DNA from: Pseudomonadota bacterium
GTDB taxonomy: Bacteria > Pseudomonadota > Gammaproteobacteria > Xanthomonadales > Xanthomonadaceae
Reading direction: 5' to 3'
Length of the DNA: 35,250 nucleotides
Assembly: GCA_018242485.1 (NCBI GenBank)
Contig: JAFEBV010000030.1
Location: 1 to 35,250 of the forward strand
Position 1 is the stretch's first letter, and each line of letters starts with the position of its first letter. The notes below the pieces were generated by a model that saw only the letters and a program-made list of their open reading frames with translations, did not search any database and was not told where the DNA came from. Shown here in pieces: positions 27,651-35,250 of the stretch. Position numbers and translations under genes: made by a program.

Positions 27651-27907
27651 CGCTCGCTCCCGGCCACCCGCACCTGACCGTTCATCAGCAGCGGCAGCAG
27701 CCAGTCGCGGAGGCGGGTGAGTTCACGGCTTTCTCGATCTCTCAACGCAGCCAACCGAATCCAGTCGTTCGCCATCCCGGCATGGCGTTGCAGCAAGTGC
27801 ACATCGGGAACCAGCACCTTCAATCCGAATAGATCATCGTGAAGGCCATCGGGCGATCCGGCTAACCTCATCCTTGTCGTGACGCGCCCGATACGTTCCA
27901 CACGCAT
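27647..27907 (-). pseudogene. C-terminal remnant of a type I restriction specificity subunit (HsdS)
   Basis: About 86 codons remain. The last 40 (WIRLAALRDRESRELTRLRDW, then LLPLLMNGQVRV) match the C-terminal end of HsdS proteins, which read ELTxLRDWLLPxLMNGQV. Both target-recognition domains are missing. HsdM and HsdR are absent from the window. Its TGA overlaps the GTG of the kinase gene (GTGA). The acnD stop lies just 35 bases beyond the left edge of the remnant, so the break point is near acnD. Confidence 0.7.
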
Positions 27908-27941
27908 CAGGCACGACCGGATGATAGCCGGTAAATCCCCT

Positions 27942-30554
27942 CTAGGCCGCCTGCGCCGACGCGATGAAATCCTGCGCGAAGCGTTGCAGCACGCCGCCGG
28001 CCTCATAAATCGCGACTTCCTCGTCGGAATCCAGACGGCAGGTCACCGGCACCTCGACGCTCTCGCCGTTGCGCCGATGAATCACCAATGCAAGCGTCGC
28101 CAGCGGCGCGCGCGCGCCACGCACATCAAAGGTTTCGGTGCCGTCCAGCGCCAGCGTCTTGCGGGTGGTACCGGGCTGGAACTCCAGCGGCAGCACACCC
28201 ATGCCGATCAGGTTGGTGCGGTGGATGCGCTCGAAACCTTCGGCGGCGATGGCTTCCACGCCGGCCAGGCGCACGCCCTTGGCCGCCCAGTCGCGCGATG
28301 ATCCCTGCCCATAATCGGCGCCAGCGACGATGATCAAAGGCTGCTTGCGCTGCATGTAGGTTTCGATCGCCTCCCACATGCGCATGACCTTGCCCTCGGG
28401 TTCCACGCGCGCCAGCGAGCCTTGCTTCACCGCGCCATCGACCACGGCCATTTCGTTGCTGAGCTTGGGGTTGGCGAAGGTCGCGCGCTGCGCGGTGAGG
28501 TGGTCGCCGCGATGGGTCGCATACGAATTGAAGTCTTCTTCTGGAAGACCCATGTGCGCGAGGTATTCGCCGGCCGCGCTGGTGGACAGGATCGCGTTCG
28601 ACGGCGAGAGGTGATCGGTGGTGATGTTGTCGCCGAGCACGGCCAGCGGGCGCATGCCGGTGAGCGTGCGCGCACCGGCCAGCGCGCCTTCCCAATACGG
28701 CGGGCAGCGGATGTAGGTGCTCTGCGCGCGCCAGTCGTACAGCGGCTTGGCGCCCGCGCGGCGCGCGCGGGTGGCGAACATCGGCTCGTAGATGCGGCGG
28801 AACTGCTCGGGCTTCACGCTGGCCTTGAGCACCGCGTCGATTTCCGCATCGGTCGGCCAGATGTCCTTCAGGTGCACGGCATTGCCATCCGCGTCGATGC
28901 CGAGCACGTCCTTCTCGATGTCGAAGCGCACGCTGCCGGCGATGGCGTAGGCGATCACCAGCGGCGGCGAGGCGAGGAAGGCCTGTTTCGCATACGGGTG
29001 GATGCGGCCATCGAAATTGCGGTTGCCGCTGAGCACGGCGGTGGCGTACAGATCGCGCTGGATGATCTCCTGCTGGATCTTCGGAGCCAGCGCGCCGCTC
29101 ATGCCGTTGCAGGTGGTGCAGGCGAAACCGACGATGCCGAAGCCGAGCTTCTCCAGTTCCGCCAGCAGGCCGGCTTCCCGCAAATACAATTCAACCGCTT
29201 TCGAACCCGGCGCCAGCGAGGTCTTCACCCACGGCTTGCGCGTGAGCCCGCGCGCGTTGGCGTTGCGTGCGAGCAGACCGGCGGCGATCACGTTGCGCGG
29301 ATTGGAGGTGTTGGTGCAACTGGTGATCGCGGCGATGATCACCGCGCCGTCGGGCATCAATCCGTGGGCGATTTCGTCGTGACCCGAGGCGAGCTTGGCT
29401 TCGTCGGCGATACCCCGCGCGGCCAGATCACTCACCGGCAGGCGTCGATGCGGGTTCGAGGGACCTGCCATGTTGCGCACCACGCTACCCAGATCGAAAT
29501 GCAGCAGACGCTCGTACTGCGCGTTCTTCAGCGTATCGGCCCACAGGCCGGCCGCCTTGGCGTAGGTTTCGACCAGCGCGACCTGTTCGTCGCTGCGGCC
29601 GGTCAGGCGCAGGTAATCGAGCGTGTTGGCGTCGATGAAGAACATCGCCGCGGTCGCGCCGTATTCGGGGGCCATGTTGCTGATCGTCGCGCGATCGCCG
29701 AGGGTGAGCGCGGATGCGCCTTCGCCGCGGAACTCCAGATACGCGCCGACGACCTTCTGCTGGCGCAGGAACTCGGTCAGCGCCAGCACGATGTCGGTGG
29801 CGGTGATGCCCGGCTGCGGTTTGCCGGCGAGTTCCACACCGATCATCTCCGGCGTGCGCATCCACGAGGCGCGACCGAGCATCACGCTCTCGGCCTCCAG
29901 CCCGCCCACGCCGACCGCGATCACGCCTAGCGAATCCACATGCGGCGTATGGCTGTCGGTGCCCACGCAGGTATCCGGGAATGCCACCCCGTCTTGCACG
30001 TAGACGACCGGCGACATCTTCTCCAGGTTGATCTGGTGCATGATGCCGTTGCCGGCGGGGATCACGTCCACGTTGCTGAACGCATCCTTGCACCACTCGA
30101 TGAAATCGAAGCGATCGACGTTGCGGCGATCCTCGATCGCGCGGTTTTTCGCAAAGGCATCGCGGTCGAAGCCCGGCGCTTCCACCGCCAGCGAGTGATC
30201 GACGATCAACTGCACCGGCACCACCGGGTTGACCGCCGCCGGATCGCCGCCCTGCGCGGCGATGGCCTCGCGCAGGCCGGCCAGATCCACCAGCGCGGTC
30301 TGCCCAAGGATGTCGTGGCAGACCACGCGCGCGGGGAACCACGGGAAATCCAGATCGCGCCGACGCCCGATCAACTGTCCGAGGTAGGCGTCGATGCGCG
30401 CCGGATCGGCGCGGCGCACGATGTTTTCGGCGTGCACGCGGGCGATGTAGGGCAGCGCGTCCCACGCGCCGGGCGCGAGCGCCTCCACCGCCGCGCGGGC
30501 GTCGTACCAGTCGAGCCGTGTGCCGGGGAGGGGTTTGCGGAAGGACGTATTCAT
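27942..30554 (-). CDS. acnD: Fe-S 2-methylcitrate dehydratase (AcnD)
   Basis: AcnD dehydrates 2-methylcitrate in the methylcitrate cycle, which consumes propionyl-CoA. The 870-residue protein starts MNTSFRKPLPGTRLDW, the AcnD form, rather than the AcnA/IRP start. FPWFPARVVCHDILGQTALVDLAGLR and VIPAGNGIMHQINLEKMSPVV also fit. The three [4Fe-4S] ligands are Cys413 (TSCTNTSN), Cys479 and Cys482 (FACTTCNG). AcnD normally acts with the isomerase PrpF, and with PrpB and PrpC, but none of these is in the window. Upstream there are 250 bases with no gene, and downstream lies the restriction-subunit stub. Confidence 0.93.
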   Translation of the reverse strand: MNTSFRKPLPGTRLDWYDARAAVEALAPGAWDALPYIARVHAENIVRRADPARIDAYLGQLIGRRRDLDFPWFPARVVCHDILGQTALVDLAGLREAIAAQGGDPAAVNPVVPVQLIVDHSLAVEAPGFDRDAFAKNRAIEDRRNVDRFDFIEWCKDAFSNVDVIPAGNGIMHQINLEKMSPVVYVQDGVAFPDTCVGTDSHTPHVDSLGVIAVGVGGLEAESVMLGRASWMRTPEMIGVELAGKPQPGITATDIVLALTEFLRQQKVVGAYLEFRGEGASALTLGDRATISNMAPEYGATAAMFFIDANTLDYLRLTGRSDEQVALVETYAKAAGLWADTLKNAQYERLLHFDLGSVVRNMAGPSNPHRRLPVSDLAARGIADEAKLASGHDEIAHGLMPDGAVIIAAITSCTNTSNPRNVIAAGLLARNANARGLTRKPWVKTSLAPGSKAVELYLREAGLLAELEKLGFGIVGFACTTCNGMSGALAPKIQQEIIQRDLYATAVLSGNRNFDGRIHPYAKQAFLASPPLVIAYAIAGSVRFDIEKDVLGIDADGNAVHLKDIWPTDAEIDAVLKASVKPEQFRRIYEPMFATRARRAGAKPLYDWRAQSTYIRCPPYWEGALAGARTLTGMRPLAVLGDNITTDHLSPSNAILSTSAAGEYLAHMGLPEEDFNSYATHRGDHLTAQRATFANPKLSNEMAVVDGAVKQGSLARVEPEGKVMRMWEAIETYMQRKQPLIIVAGADYGQGSSRDWAAKGVRLAGVEAIAAEGFERIHRTNLIGMGVLPLEFQPGTTRKTLALDGTETFDVRGARAPLATLALVIHRRNGESVEVPVTCRLDSDEEVAIYEAGGVLQRFAQDFIASAQAA

Positions 30555-30805
30555 CGTGTGGATTCTCGAGATAGGCAGGTCGGCGCAGCCGTCCAGCAGA
30601 TCGCGGCACGTTGGCTTGCAGCGACAGAGGGAAATGAAAGTTTATCGCTGATCGGTGGACACGCCGATGGCGGATCTTCGCACCAAGGCCGAAACATGGC
30701 GGATTGCCGACGCTGCACGTCGATCGAATCAAGAGCGATCATGCACGCAGCGAAGTATCCGCAGGCGCATTGACCCACGTGGATCGACCCGCTGCAATCG
30801 CTGCC

Positions 30806-31423
30806 TTATTTCTGCTTCCACGCTCCGCCGGCGTCCTGATACCACCAGCCGGCGTGCGCACTGGCGATCCATTGGCGCGCAAAGGTAGCGCGGATCTGCG
30901 CTTCCCATTCCGGGTGACCGTTGGCCACCGCGATTTCGCGGTACACCGCGTTGCGGTCGCGGTTGTCGTCGGCCACCGCCTGATTCGTCGCCACGCGATC
31001 CTTGAGCGCGATCTTCGTCGCGTCGCGCATCGAGATCATGCCGTCCTTGGTGAAACCGAGCGCACCGCTGTCGAAACCGGCTTGCAGCGACGCCGTGAAG
31101 CGATCGCTCATGCGGCTCTCGATGGACTGGATCGCCGGCGTCTTGACGTTGAAGTTTGGCGCATCCTGCGCCTGCGCCTCGGGAATGACGAGCGAAAGCA
31201 GGCTCAGCCCCGGCGATTTCGGCGGCGGCGCGCCCGGATCGTTCTTGTCGGACGCCGGCGAGGCCGACTGGTCGGACGGCCCGATCACCTTGTCCACGAA
31301 TTCCTTGGCCGCCTCCTGCGCCTGCGCGGCGGGGAAGTAGACGTTGATGGTCACGCAGGCCGTCAACAACAGAGCGGCGATGAAGGCGCTTCCCAACAGG
31401 CGGCGTCGCAATGCGGCTTTCAC
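30806..31423 (-). CDS. YdbL-family (DUF1318) protein with a lipoprotein signal
   Basis: The C-terminal half (about 105-205; ATKIALKDRVATNQAVADDN, WWYQDAGGAWKQK) is the DUF1318/YdbL domain. The N-terminus is a lipoprotein signal: KAALRRR, a hydrophobic core, then LLTAC with Cys23 as the lipidated residue, and VTINVYFPA. In E. coli the order is ydbH-ynbE-ydbL, where YnbE is a small lipoprotein and YdbL a soluble periplasmic protein. Here no separate ynbE fits in the 47-base gap, and this one protein appears to combine both roles. The start is GTG at 31423, with GAGGGG seven bases upstream. Confidence 0.82.
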   Translation of the reverse strand: MKAALRRRLLGSAFIAALLLTACVTINVYFPAAQAQEAAKEFVDKVIGPSDQSASPASDKNDPGAPPPKSPGLSLLSLVIPEAQAQDAPNFNVKTPAIQSIESRMSDRFTASLQAGFDSGALGFTKDGMISMRDATKIALKDRVATNQAVADDNRDRNAVYREIAVANGHPEWEAQIRATFARQWIASAHAGWWYQDAGGAWKQK

Positions 31424-31470
31424 GATGATTCCCCTCGATGTCCGGTGGAGTAATGCAATGGAGTGGCGCT

Positions 31471-33507
31471 TCATTTGACGACGATCTCGCCCTGCGTGGC
31501 GGCCTTCAAGCGCGCGACCAACGTGGGCCAGTCCACCTTGCGCTCGAAGCCGATGACGCGGATGTTGGGCAGGCCGGAGCCTTCGACGATGGTATAGCCG
31601 GAACCGGCTGAACCCACTCCATCCACATGGCAGACATTGTTGGCGAGGCGGCAGGAAATGCCAAGCCTCGCGTAGCCGAAATCCTGAAACAGCTTCAACG
31701 CCTGCGCCTGCAGGCTCGCGCCGATGCCCGCGCCACCGACATTGCTCAGGTCGGCCACTGCGCGCCGGCTGATGCGCCGCCGGTCGGAGGCCTTGTCGTC
31801 GCTGTACAGCCGCGCGTCGAAGGCGATCGGCGTCCAGTCGAGCAGGCGCAGGTCGCGGATGCTGCCATCCAGCCGCCCGGTGATCTGCCCGAATCCGAAC
31901 ACACCGGTCAACGCCTTCAGGTCGAGTCCCTTGATATCCACGTCGGCGCTGACCCCAGGATCGACCCCGAACGGGCGATCCATCGACAGGCGCGTGACGG
32001 CGATCGAGCCATCGAAGACGCGCGCCTGCAACGCACCGTCGAACACCAGTTGATTGTCGGCGTAGTGCGCCGACGGCAAGCTGCCGTCCAGAGTGCCGCC
32101 GAATGCCGGCCAGCCCAGCGCCTTGGCCAGTTGCGCCACCTGCAATTGCTGCAGGGACACACCGAACACGAAGCGCGCGCCGGTGCTGGCATCGGGTGGC
32201 ACGAGGTCGAAACGATCCAGCCGCAGGCTGCCGCCGAGCATCGGAATCGACGCCGGTGCCGACAAGGTCAGATGGCGATCGTGACTGGCGAGCTTGAACG
32301 CAGCAGGGCCCAGCGCGATGCCGAACAGCGCGCCCGCGTTCCAGCGCAAGCCGCCATCCACCGATGTCGCAGCCGAAGCCCAATGCAGGCTGCCATCCAC
32401 GCCGCGCAAGGCGAAGCGCTGCTTGGAATCGATTGCATCGACGTGTCGCAGGTTCATCGCCACCGCGCGCCAACCGCTGGCGTCCATCGACACTTGCCCT
32501 TGCACCGCACCGGCGAGTTGTACGCCGGCCAGCCCGGCCGGGTCGAGCCAGCCGCTGAGGTAACGATCGCGCACGGTCGCCAGATTCGCGCTTTGCAGTT
32601 GCAGTTCCAGCGCGCGCAGCCCCGCGGCCGGCGACCAGCGCGCGCCGCCGGTGACGGTCAGCACCGCCCCGTCGTTCCATCCCAGCGAGGAAAGGTTCCA
32701 GTCGGCGCCGCCGTCCTGCTGCGCACGCACGCTGGCAAGAATCGGCGTTTTCGGCAACGCCGCATAAAGTCCGCCAGCCAGCAACTGCCCGCCGGCGAGC
32801 GATGCATCGACGGCGACTTTGCGCACCGAAGCCTTCTGCTCGAACGACAGCTTCGCGTCGAGATCCAGCCCGTCGGTGGCGATCGCGCCGCCTGGCGTTT
32901 CCAGCGCCAACCCGCGCAGTCGCATCGATCCTTGCGCATGAACGCCGGACGCTGCCTTCGCACGCACGTCGAGTTGACCGTCGAGACTGCCCTTCTGCAA
33001 ACGTCCGTCCTTCCACAAGGTAGCGGCATAGGCCTGCAACCAGGCGACCGGCACTTGTTCGAACAGCAGACGCGTCACGTCTGGCGACGCCGCATCGCGG
33101 CGCACGCTCATGGCGCTGCCGGCGCTGGACAGCCGCGCCGAGATCAGCGTCGGCGCGAACGCGATGGCCAGCCGCATCGGCTTGCCGCCACCTGCACGCA
33201 CATCGCCCGCGCAGATCCAGCCAGCGCGCGCGTCGTAGGTCAGCGCGCACTCCCAGTGCAACTTGTCGAACGTGTAGCCGAACCCTCCGGCATCGACCGA
33301 CGCCACGTCCACTTGCAAACGCCCGCCGAGCGCATCGGCATTCTCCACGAGGCGCGCGGTCAGGCTCCGTGCGGTGGCCAGCGGCGATTGCATGGTCTGC
33401 ACGCGCACTTCCAACGTGCGAGCCGGAGACGCGCTCGCTGCGCAGACCATCAACGCTATAAAGGCGATGGCGATGGGGTGGTTGCGGCGCGCGGTCGGCG
33501 ACTTCAT
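31471..33507 (-). CDS. YdbH-like (AsmA-superfamily) envelope protein
   Basis: YdbH, with TamB and YhdP, forms long beta-groove bridges that carry phospholipids from the inner to the outer membrane. The 678-residue protein has an N-terminal signal or anchor (about 10-30). Repeating beta-rich segments fill most of its length, and the C-terminal domain reads ADVDIKGLDLKALTGVFGFGQITG, as in YdbH proteins. It ends with QALKLFQDFGYARLGISCRL and CHVDGVG, a cysteine pair. The start MKSPTARRNH at 33507 has GGAG six bases before. It is upstream of the YdbL-like gene, in the E. coli order. The opposite gene starts just 33 bases away. Confidence 0.82.
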   Translation of the reverse strand: MKSPTARRNHPIAIAFIALMVCAASASPARTLEVRVQTMQSPLATARSLTARLVENADALGGRLQVDVASVDAGGFGYTFDKLHWECALTYDARAGWICAGDVRAGGGKPMRLAIAFAPTLISARLSSAGSAMSVRRDAASPDVTRLLFEQVPVAWLQAYAATLWKDGRLQKGSLDGQLDVRAKAASGVHAQGSMRLRGLALETPGGAIATDGLDLDAKLSFEQKASVRKVAVDASLAGGQLLAGGLYAALPKTPILASVRAQQDGGADWNLSSLGWNDGAVLTVTGGARWSPAAGLRALELQLQSANLATVRDRYLSGWLDPAGLAGVQLAGAVQGQVSMDASGWRAVAMNLRHVDAIDSKQRFALRGVDGSLHWASAATSVDGGLRWNAGALFGIALGPAAFKLASHDRHLTLSAPASIPMLGGSLRLDRFDLVPPDASTGARFVFGVSLQQLQVAQLAKALGWPAFGGTLDGSLPSAHYADNQLVFDGALQARVFDGSIAVTRLSMDRPFGVDPGVSADVDIKGLDLKALTGVFGFGQITGRLDGSIRDLRLLDWTPIAFDARLYSDDKASDRRRISRRAVADLSNVGGAGIGASLQAQALKLFQDFGYARLGISCRLANNVCHVDGVGSAGSGYTIVEGSGLPNIRVIGFERKVDWPTLVARLKAATQGEIVVK

Positions 33508-33540
33508 GCTGGCTCCAGTGTGCCATTCGCGCGAGCGCCG

Positions 33541-34227
33541 ATGAACCCCATTCCCTTGTTGCTGGTCGAGGACGATGCGATCAGCCGCGGTTTTCTCAGC
33601 GCGGCCTTGCGGGCGATGCCGGCAACGGTGGTGGACGTGGCCTGCGACGGCGCGCAGGCGGCGGCGCTGGTACGCGAAACCGCGCACGCCCTGTGGCTGC
33701 TGGACGCCAACCTGCCAGACACCTCAGGAGAAGCCCTGCTCGCGACGCTGCGCACTCTGCGATCCGGTATCTCAGCGGTGTGCCTGACCGCCGACCCCAC
33801 GCCGGAACGGGCGATCAACCTGCGCGCAGCCGGGTTCGCCGAGATCGCGACCAAACCGCTAACGATCCCAGCCCTGCAATCCATCGTGCGGCGCGCGCTG
33901 GGCAATCCGCGAAATGCATCCGGGCTACTGGTCTGGGACGACGCGCAGGCTTTGACCGCGCTTGGCGGCAATGCGGCTGCGGTGACGGCGATGCGCCAAC
34001 TGTTCGCCGCCGAATTGCCTTCGCAGGTCGCAGCGATCGTGGCCGCGATCGATACGCTCGATTACGCCAAGGCGCACGCGATCCTGCATCGACTCAAGGC
34101 GTCGTGCGGTTTCGTCGGTTGCCCGCGACTGCTCGCCAGCGTCCATGCACTCGCGGCTGCCGTTGACGATCCGGTCGCGCTGCGAGGCTTCCGCGAGCAA
34201 GCGGCGGTGGCGCAAGCGCAGCCGTGA
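33541..34227 (+). CDS. Receiver-Hpt phosphorelay protein
   Basis: The 228-residue protein joins a receiver domain (1-120; acidic pair near 10-12, phospho-acceptor Asp55 in LLDANLPD, Lys105 in TKPL) to a histidine-phosphotransfer domain (about 135-225). The phosphorylated His is His183 in ILHRLKASCGFVGC. No kinase or output domain is present, so it should relay phosphate between a sensor and a regulator encoded elsewhere. No partner kinase is in the window. It is divergent from ydbH and convergent with recO, whose stop lies 20 bases away. Confidence 0.9.
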   Translation: MNPIPLLLVEDDAISRGFLSAALRAMPATVVDVACDGAQAAALVRETAHALWLLDANLPDTSGEALLATLRTLRSGISAVCLTADPTPERAINLRAAGFAEIATKPLTIPALQSIVRRALGNPRNASGLLVWDDAQALTALGGNAAAVTAMRQLFAAELPSQVAAIVAAIDTLDYAKAHAILHRLKASCGFVGCPRLLASVHALAAAVDDPVALRGFREQAAVAQAQP

Positions 34228-34246
34228 TCCAGGATGGGGATGGCTT

Positions 34247-34987
34247 TCAGGCGGACGCTGAATCGTCCGGCCGCAGCAGGCCGGCGAATTCCGCAAGCAG
34301 CCCCCACGAACGCAATCCACGCGCTCCGAGGTGATGGGCGATCAGCGCGCGCAAAGCCAGCCTTTGCTCACGCAGTTGCGTATCGCTCGGTTGCGCAGTA
34401 CCGTCCAGCGCCAACAGCGCCGCACCGTGGATGTCGCCACGGCGCACGGCAGCCTCCTCGCGCACGCGCAGCGCGCCGTGTTCGGGGTCGATGCGATAGC
34501 GTCCGTCCGGCAGCAATGGGCGGTCGTCAGTGTCACGCAGCAGATCCGGCGCGAAGCCCAGATCGCGCAACAAGTCGCGTTCGAATCGGCGCAGCGTCCA
34601 CGCCAGCGATGCCGTACTTGCCAACTCGTCGAGCACCTGCGCCAGACGCAGGAACACGGCAGGTTGCGGGTCGTGGCGAGGCAGCAGGCGCAGCACCAGT
34701 TCGCACACATACAGCCCAGCCAGCAACGCATCGCCCATCAACACCGGAACCTGGCCACCAGCTTCCGCGTGGGTCAACTGCGCAAGTTCTCCTCGCAACA
34801 CGGCATCCACGCGGATGCGTTGCAAGGGCTGCAACGCCGCCCGCAGCGGTTGCTTGCGCGATCCAATCACGCCACGCGCAATCAATCCGACTCGGCCGTG
34901 CTCGTGGGTGAGCACCTCGACCAGCAGGCTGGTCTCGCGCCAGCGCGTGGCATGCAGGACGATGGCTGGATGGCTCAGCAGGCGCAT
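34247..34987 (-). CDS. recO: DNA repair protein RecO
   Basis: RecO works with RecR and RecF to load RecA onto SSB-coated gaps and anneals strands. The 246-residue protein begins with the OB-fold domain (PAIVLHATRWRETSLLVEVLTHEHGRVGLIARGV). A helical domain follows, with LLAGLYVCELVLRLLPRHDP and LRRFERDLLRDLGFAPDL, both typical. The start at 34987 (MRLLSH) is chosen because the upstream frame runs through heptamer repeats. The leader contains four NATTCAC heptamers. The usual neighbours era and rnc are not in the window. Confidence 0.94.
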   Translation of the reverse strand: MRLLSHPAIVLHATRWRETSLLVEVLTHEHGRVGLIARGVIGSRKQPLRAALQPLQRIRVDAVLRGELAQLTHAEAGGQVPVLMGDALLAGLYVCELVLRLLPRHDPQPAVFLRLAQVLDELASTASLAWTLRRFERDLLRDLGFAPDLLRDTDDRPLLPDGRYRIDPEHGALRVREEAAVRRGDIHGAALLALDGTAQPSDTQLREQRLALRALIAHHLGARGLRSWGLLAEFAGLLRPDDSASA

Positions 34988-34998
34988 GGGGTAAAACC

Positions 34999-35026
34999 GT
35001 GAATGGTGAATCGTGAATAGTGAATT
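34999..35026. repeat. Four degenerate heptamers in the recO leader
   Basis: GTGAATG, GTGAATC, GTGAATA and GTGAATT lie end to end. They are the reverse complement of the GATTCAC array at 35133-35250, with only the last base varying. They start 11 bases upstream of the recO ATG. Confidence 0.85.
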
Positions 35027-35132
35027 GGAAAAGCAGTGACCCTCCGTGCTTGGCAATCGTAATTTTCTCATCCTGCGAAATACACGTGAAATCAGCCAAT
35101 CCCGACCCAGCATGCCTGTTTCGGAACCTGCT

Positions 35133-35250
35133 TTCACGATTCACGATTCACGATTCACGATTCACGATTCACGATTCACGATTCACGATTCACGATTCAC
35201 GATTCACGATTCACGATTCACGATTCACGATTCACGATTCACGATTCACG
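35133..35250. repeat. Perfect 7-bp tandem repeat (TTCACGA)n, cut by the window end
   Basis: 118 bases of uninterrupted TTCACGA/GATTCAC heptamers, nearly 17 copies, run to the last base. The array continues beyond the window. It lies 107 bases from the degenerate inverted heptamers in the recO leader. Confidence 0.97.

Noticed and set aside
35133..35250. CRISPR or replication-origin iterons
   Set aside because: A pure 7-bp satellite without spacers, DnaA boxes or a replication gene nearby.

Overview
The window is high-GC chromosomal DNA from a gammaproteobacterium of the Xanthomonadales/Lysobacterales (Xanthomonadaceae or Rhodanobacteraceae). This rests on the hfq-hflX-hflK-hflC-DUF2065-purA order, a complete System I cytochrome c maturation operon (ccmABCDEF-dsbE-ccmH-ccmI), a MetX protein of the serine O-succinyltransferase type, PilH, an AcnD-type methylcitrate dehydratase, and palindromic GC-rich intergenic repeats of the kind common in that order. 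The genus cannot be fixed from the sequence alone.

Layout. 0.3-7 kb (minus strand): miaA, hfq, hflX, hflK, hflC, a DUF2065 gene, a terminator, then purA: RNA modification, RNA chaperone, ribosome-associated GTPase, FtsH-modulating membrane complex and AMP synthesis. 7.4-11.8 kb (plus): exported M3 peptidase, AcuI/YhdH-type reductase, pilH, a small exported protein. 11.8-13.3 kb (minus): a heat-shock pair, hsp20 then cbpA, with a well-matched sigma-32 promoter. 13.5-21.1 kb (plus): the ccm operon, with ccmA separated from ccmB by four tandem 114-bp repeats and ccmE from ccmF by other hairpin repeats. 21.2-22.7 kb: metX and a second, inverted block of related repeats. 22.8-24.6 kb (minus): a MASE1-PAS-GGDEF diguanylate cyclase. 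24.7-25.3 kb: a cysteine-dioxygenase-family cupin. 25.35-27.9 kb: an accessory patch next to tRNA-Leu(CAA). 27.9-30.6 kb: acnD. 30.8-33.5 kb: a YdbL/YdbH pair (envelope lipid transport). 33.5-35 kb: a REC-Hpt protein and recO. The window ends inside a perfect 7-bp tandem repeat.

The accessory patch is the least ordinary part. It holds a duplicated tRNA-Leu 3' end, a Phd/YefM-RelE toxin-antitoxin pair with a palindromic operator, a DUF6933 gene with a one-base frameshift, a zeta-toxin-like kinase also broken by a one-base frameshift, and the C-terminal stub of a type I restriction specificity subunit whose stop overlaps the kinase start. It reads as the remains of a defence/toxin island. I saw no intact, clearly new multi-gene system. 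The most unusual protein-level observation is a 7-residue insertion in Hfq, at the turn joining its two Sm motifs.
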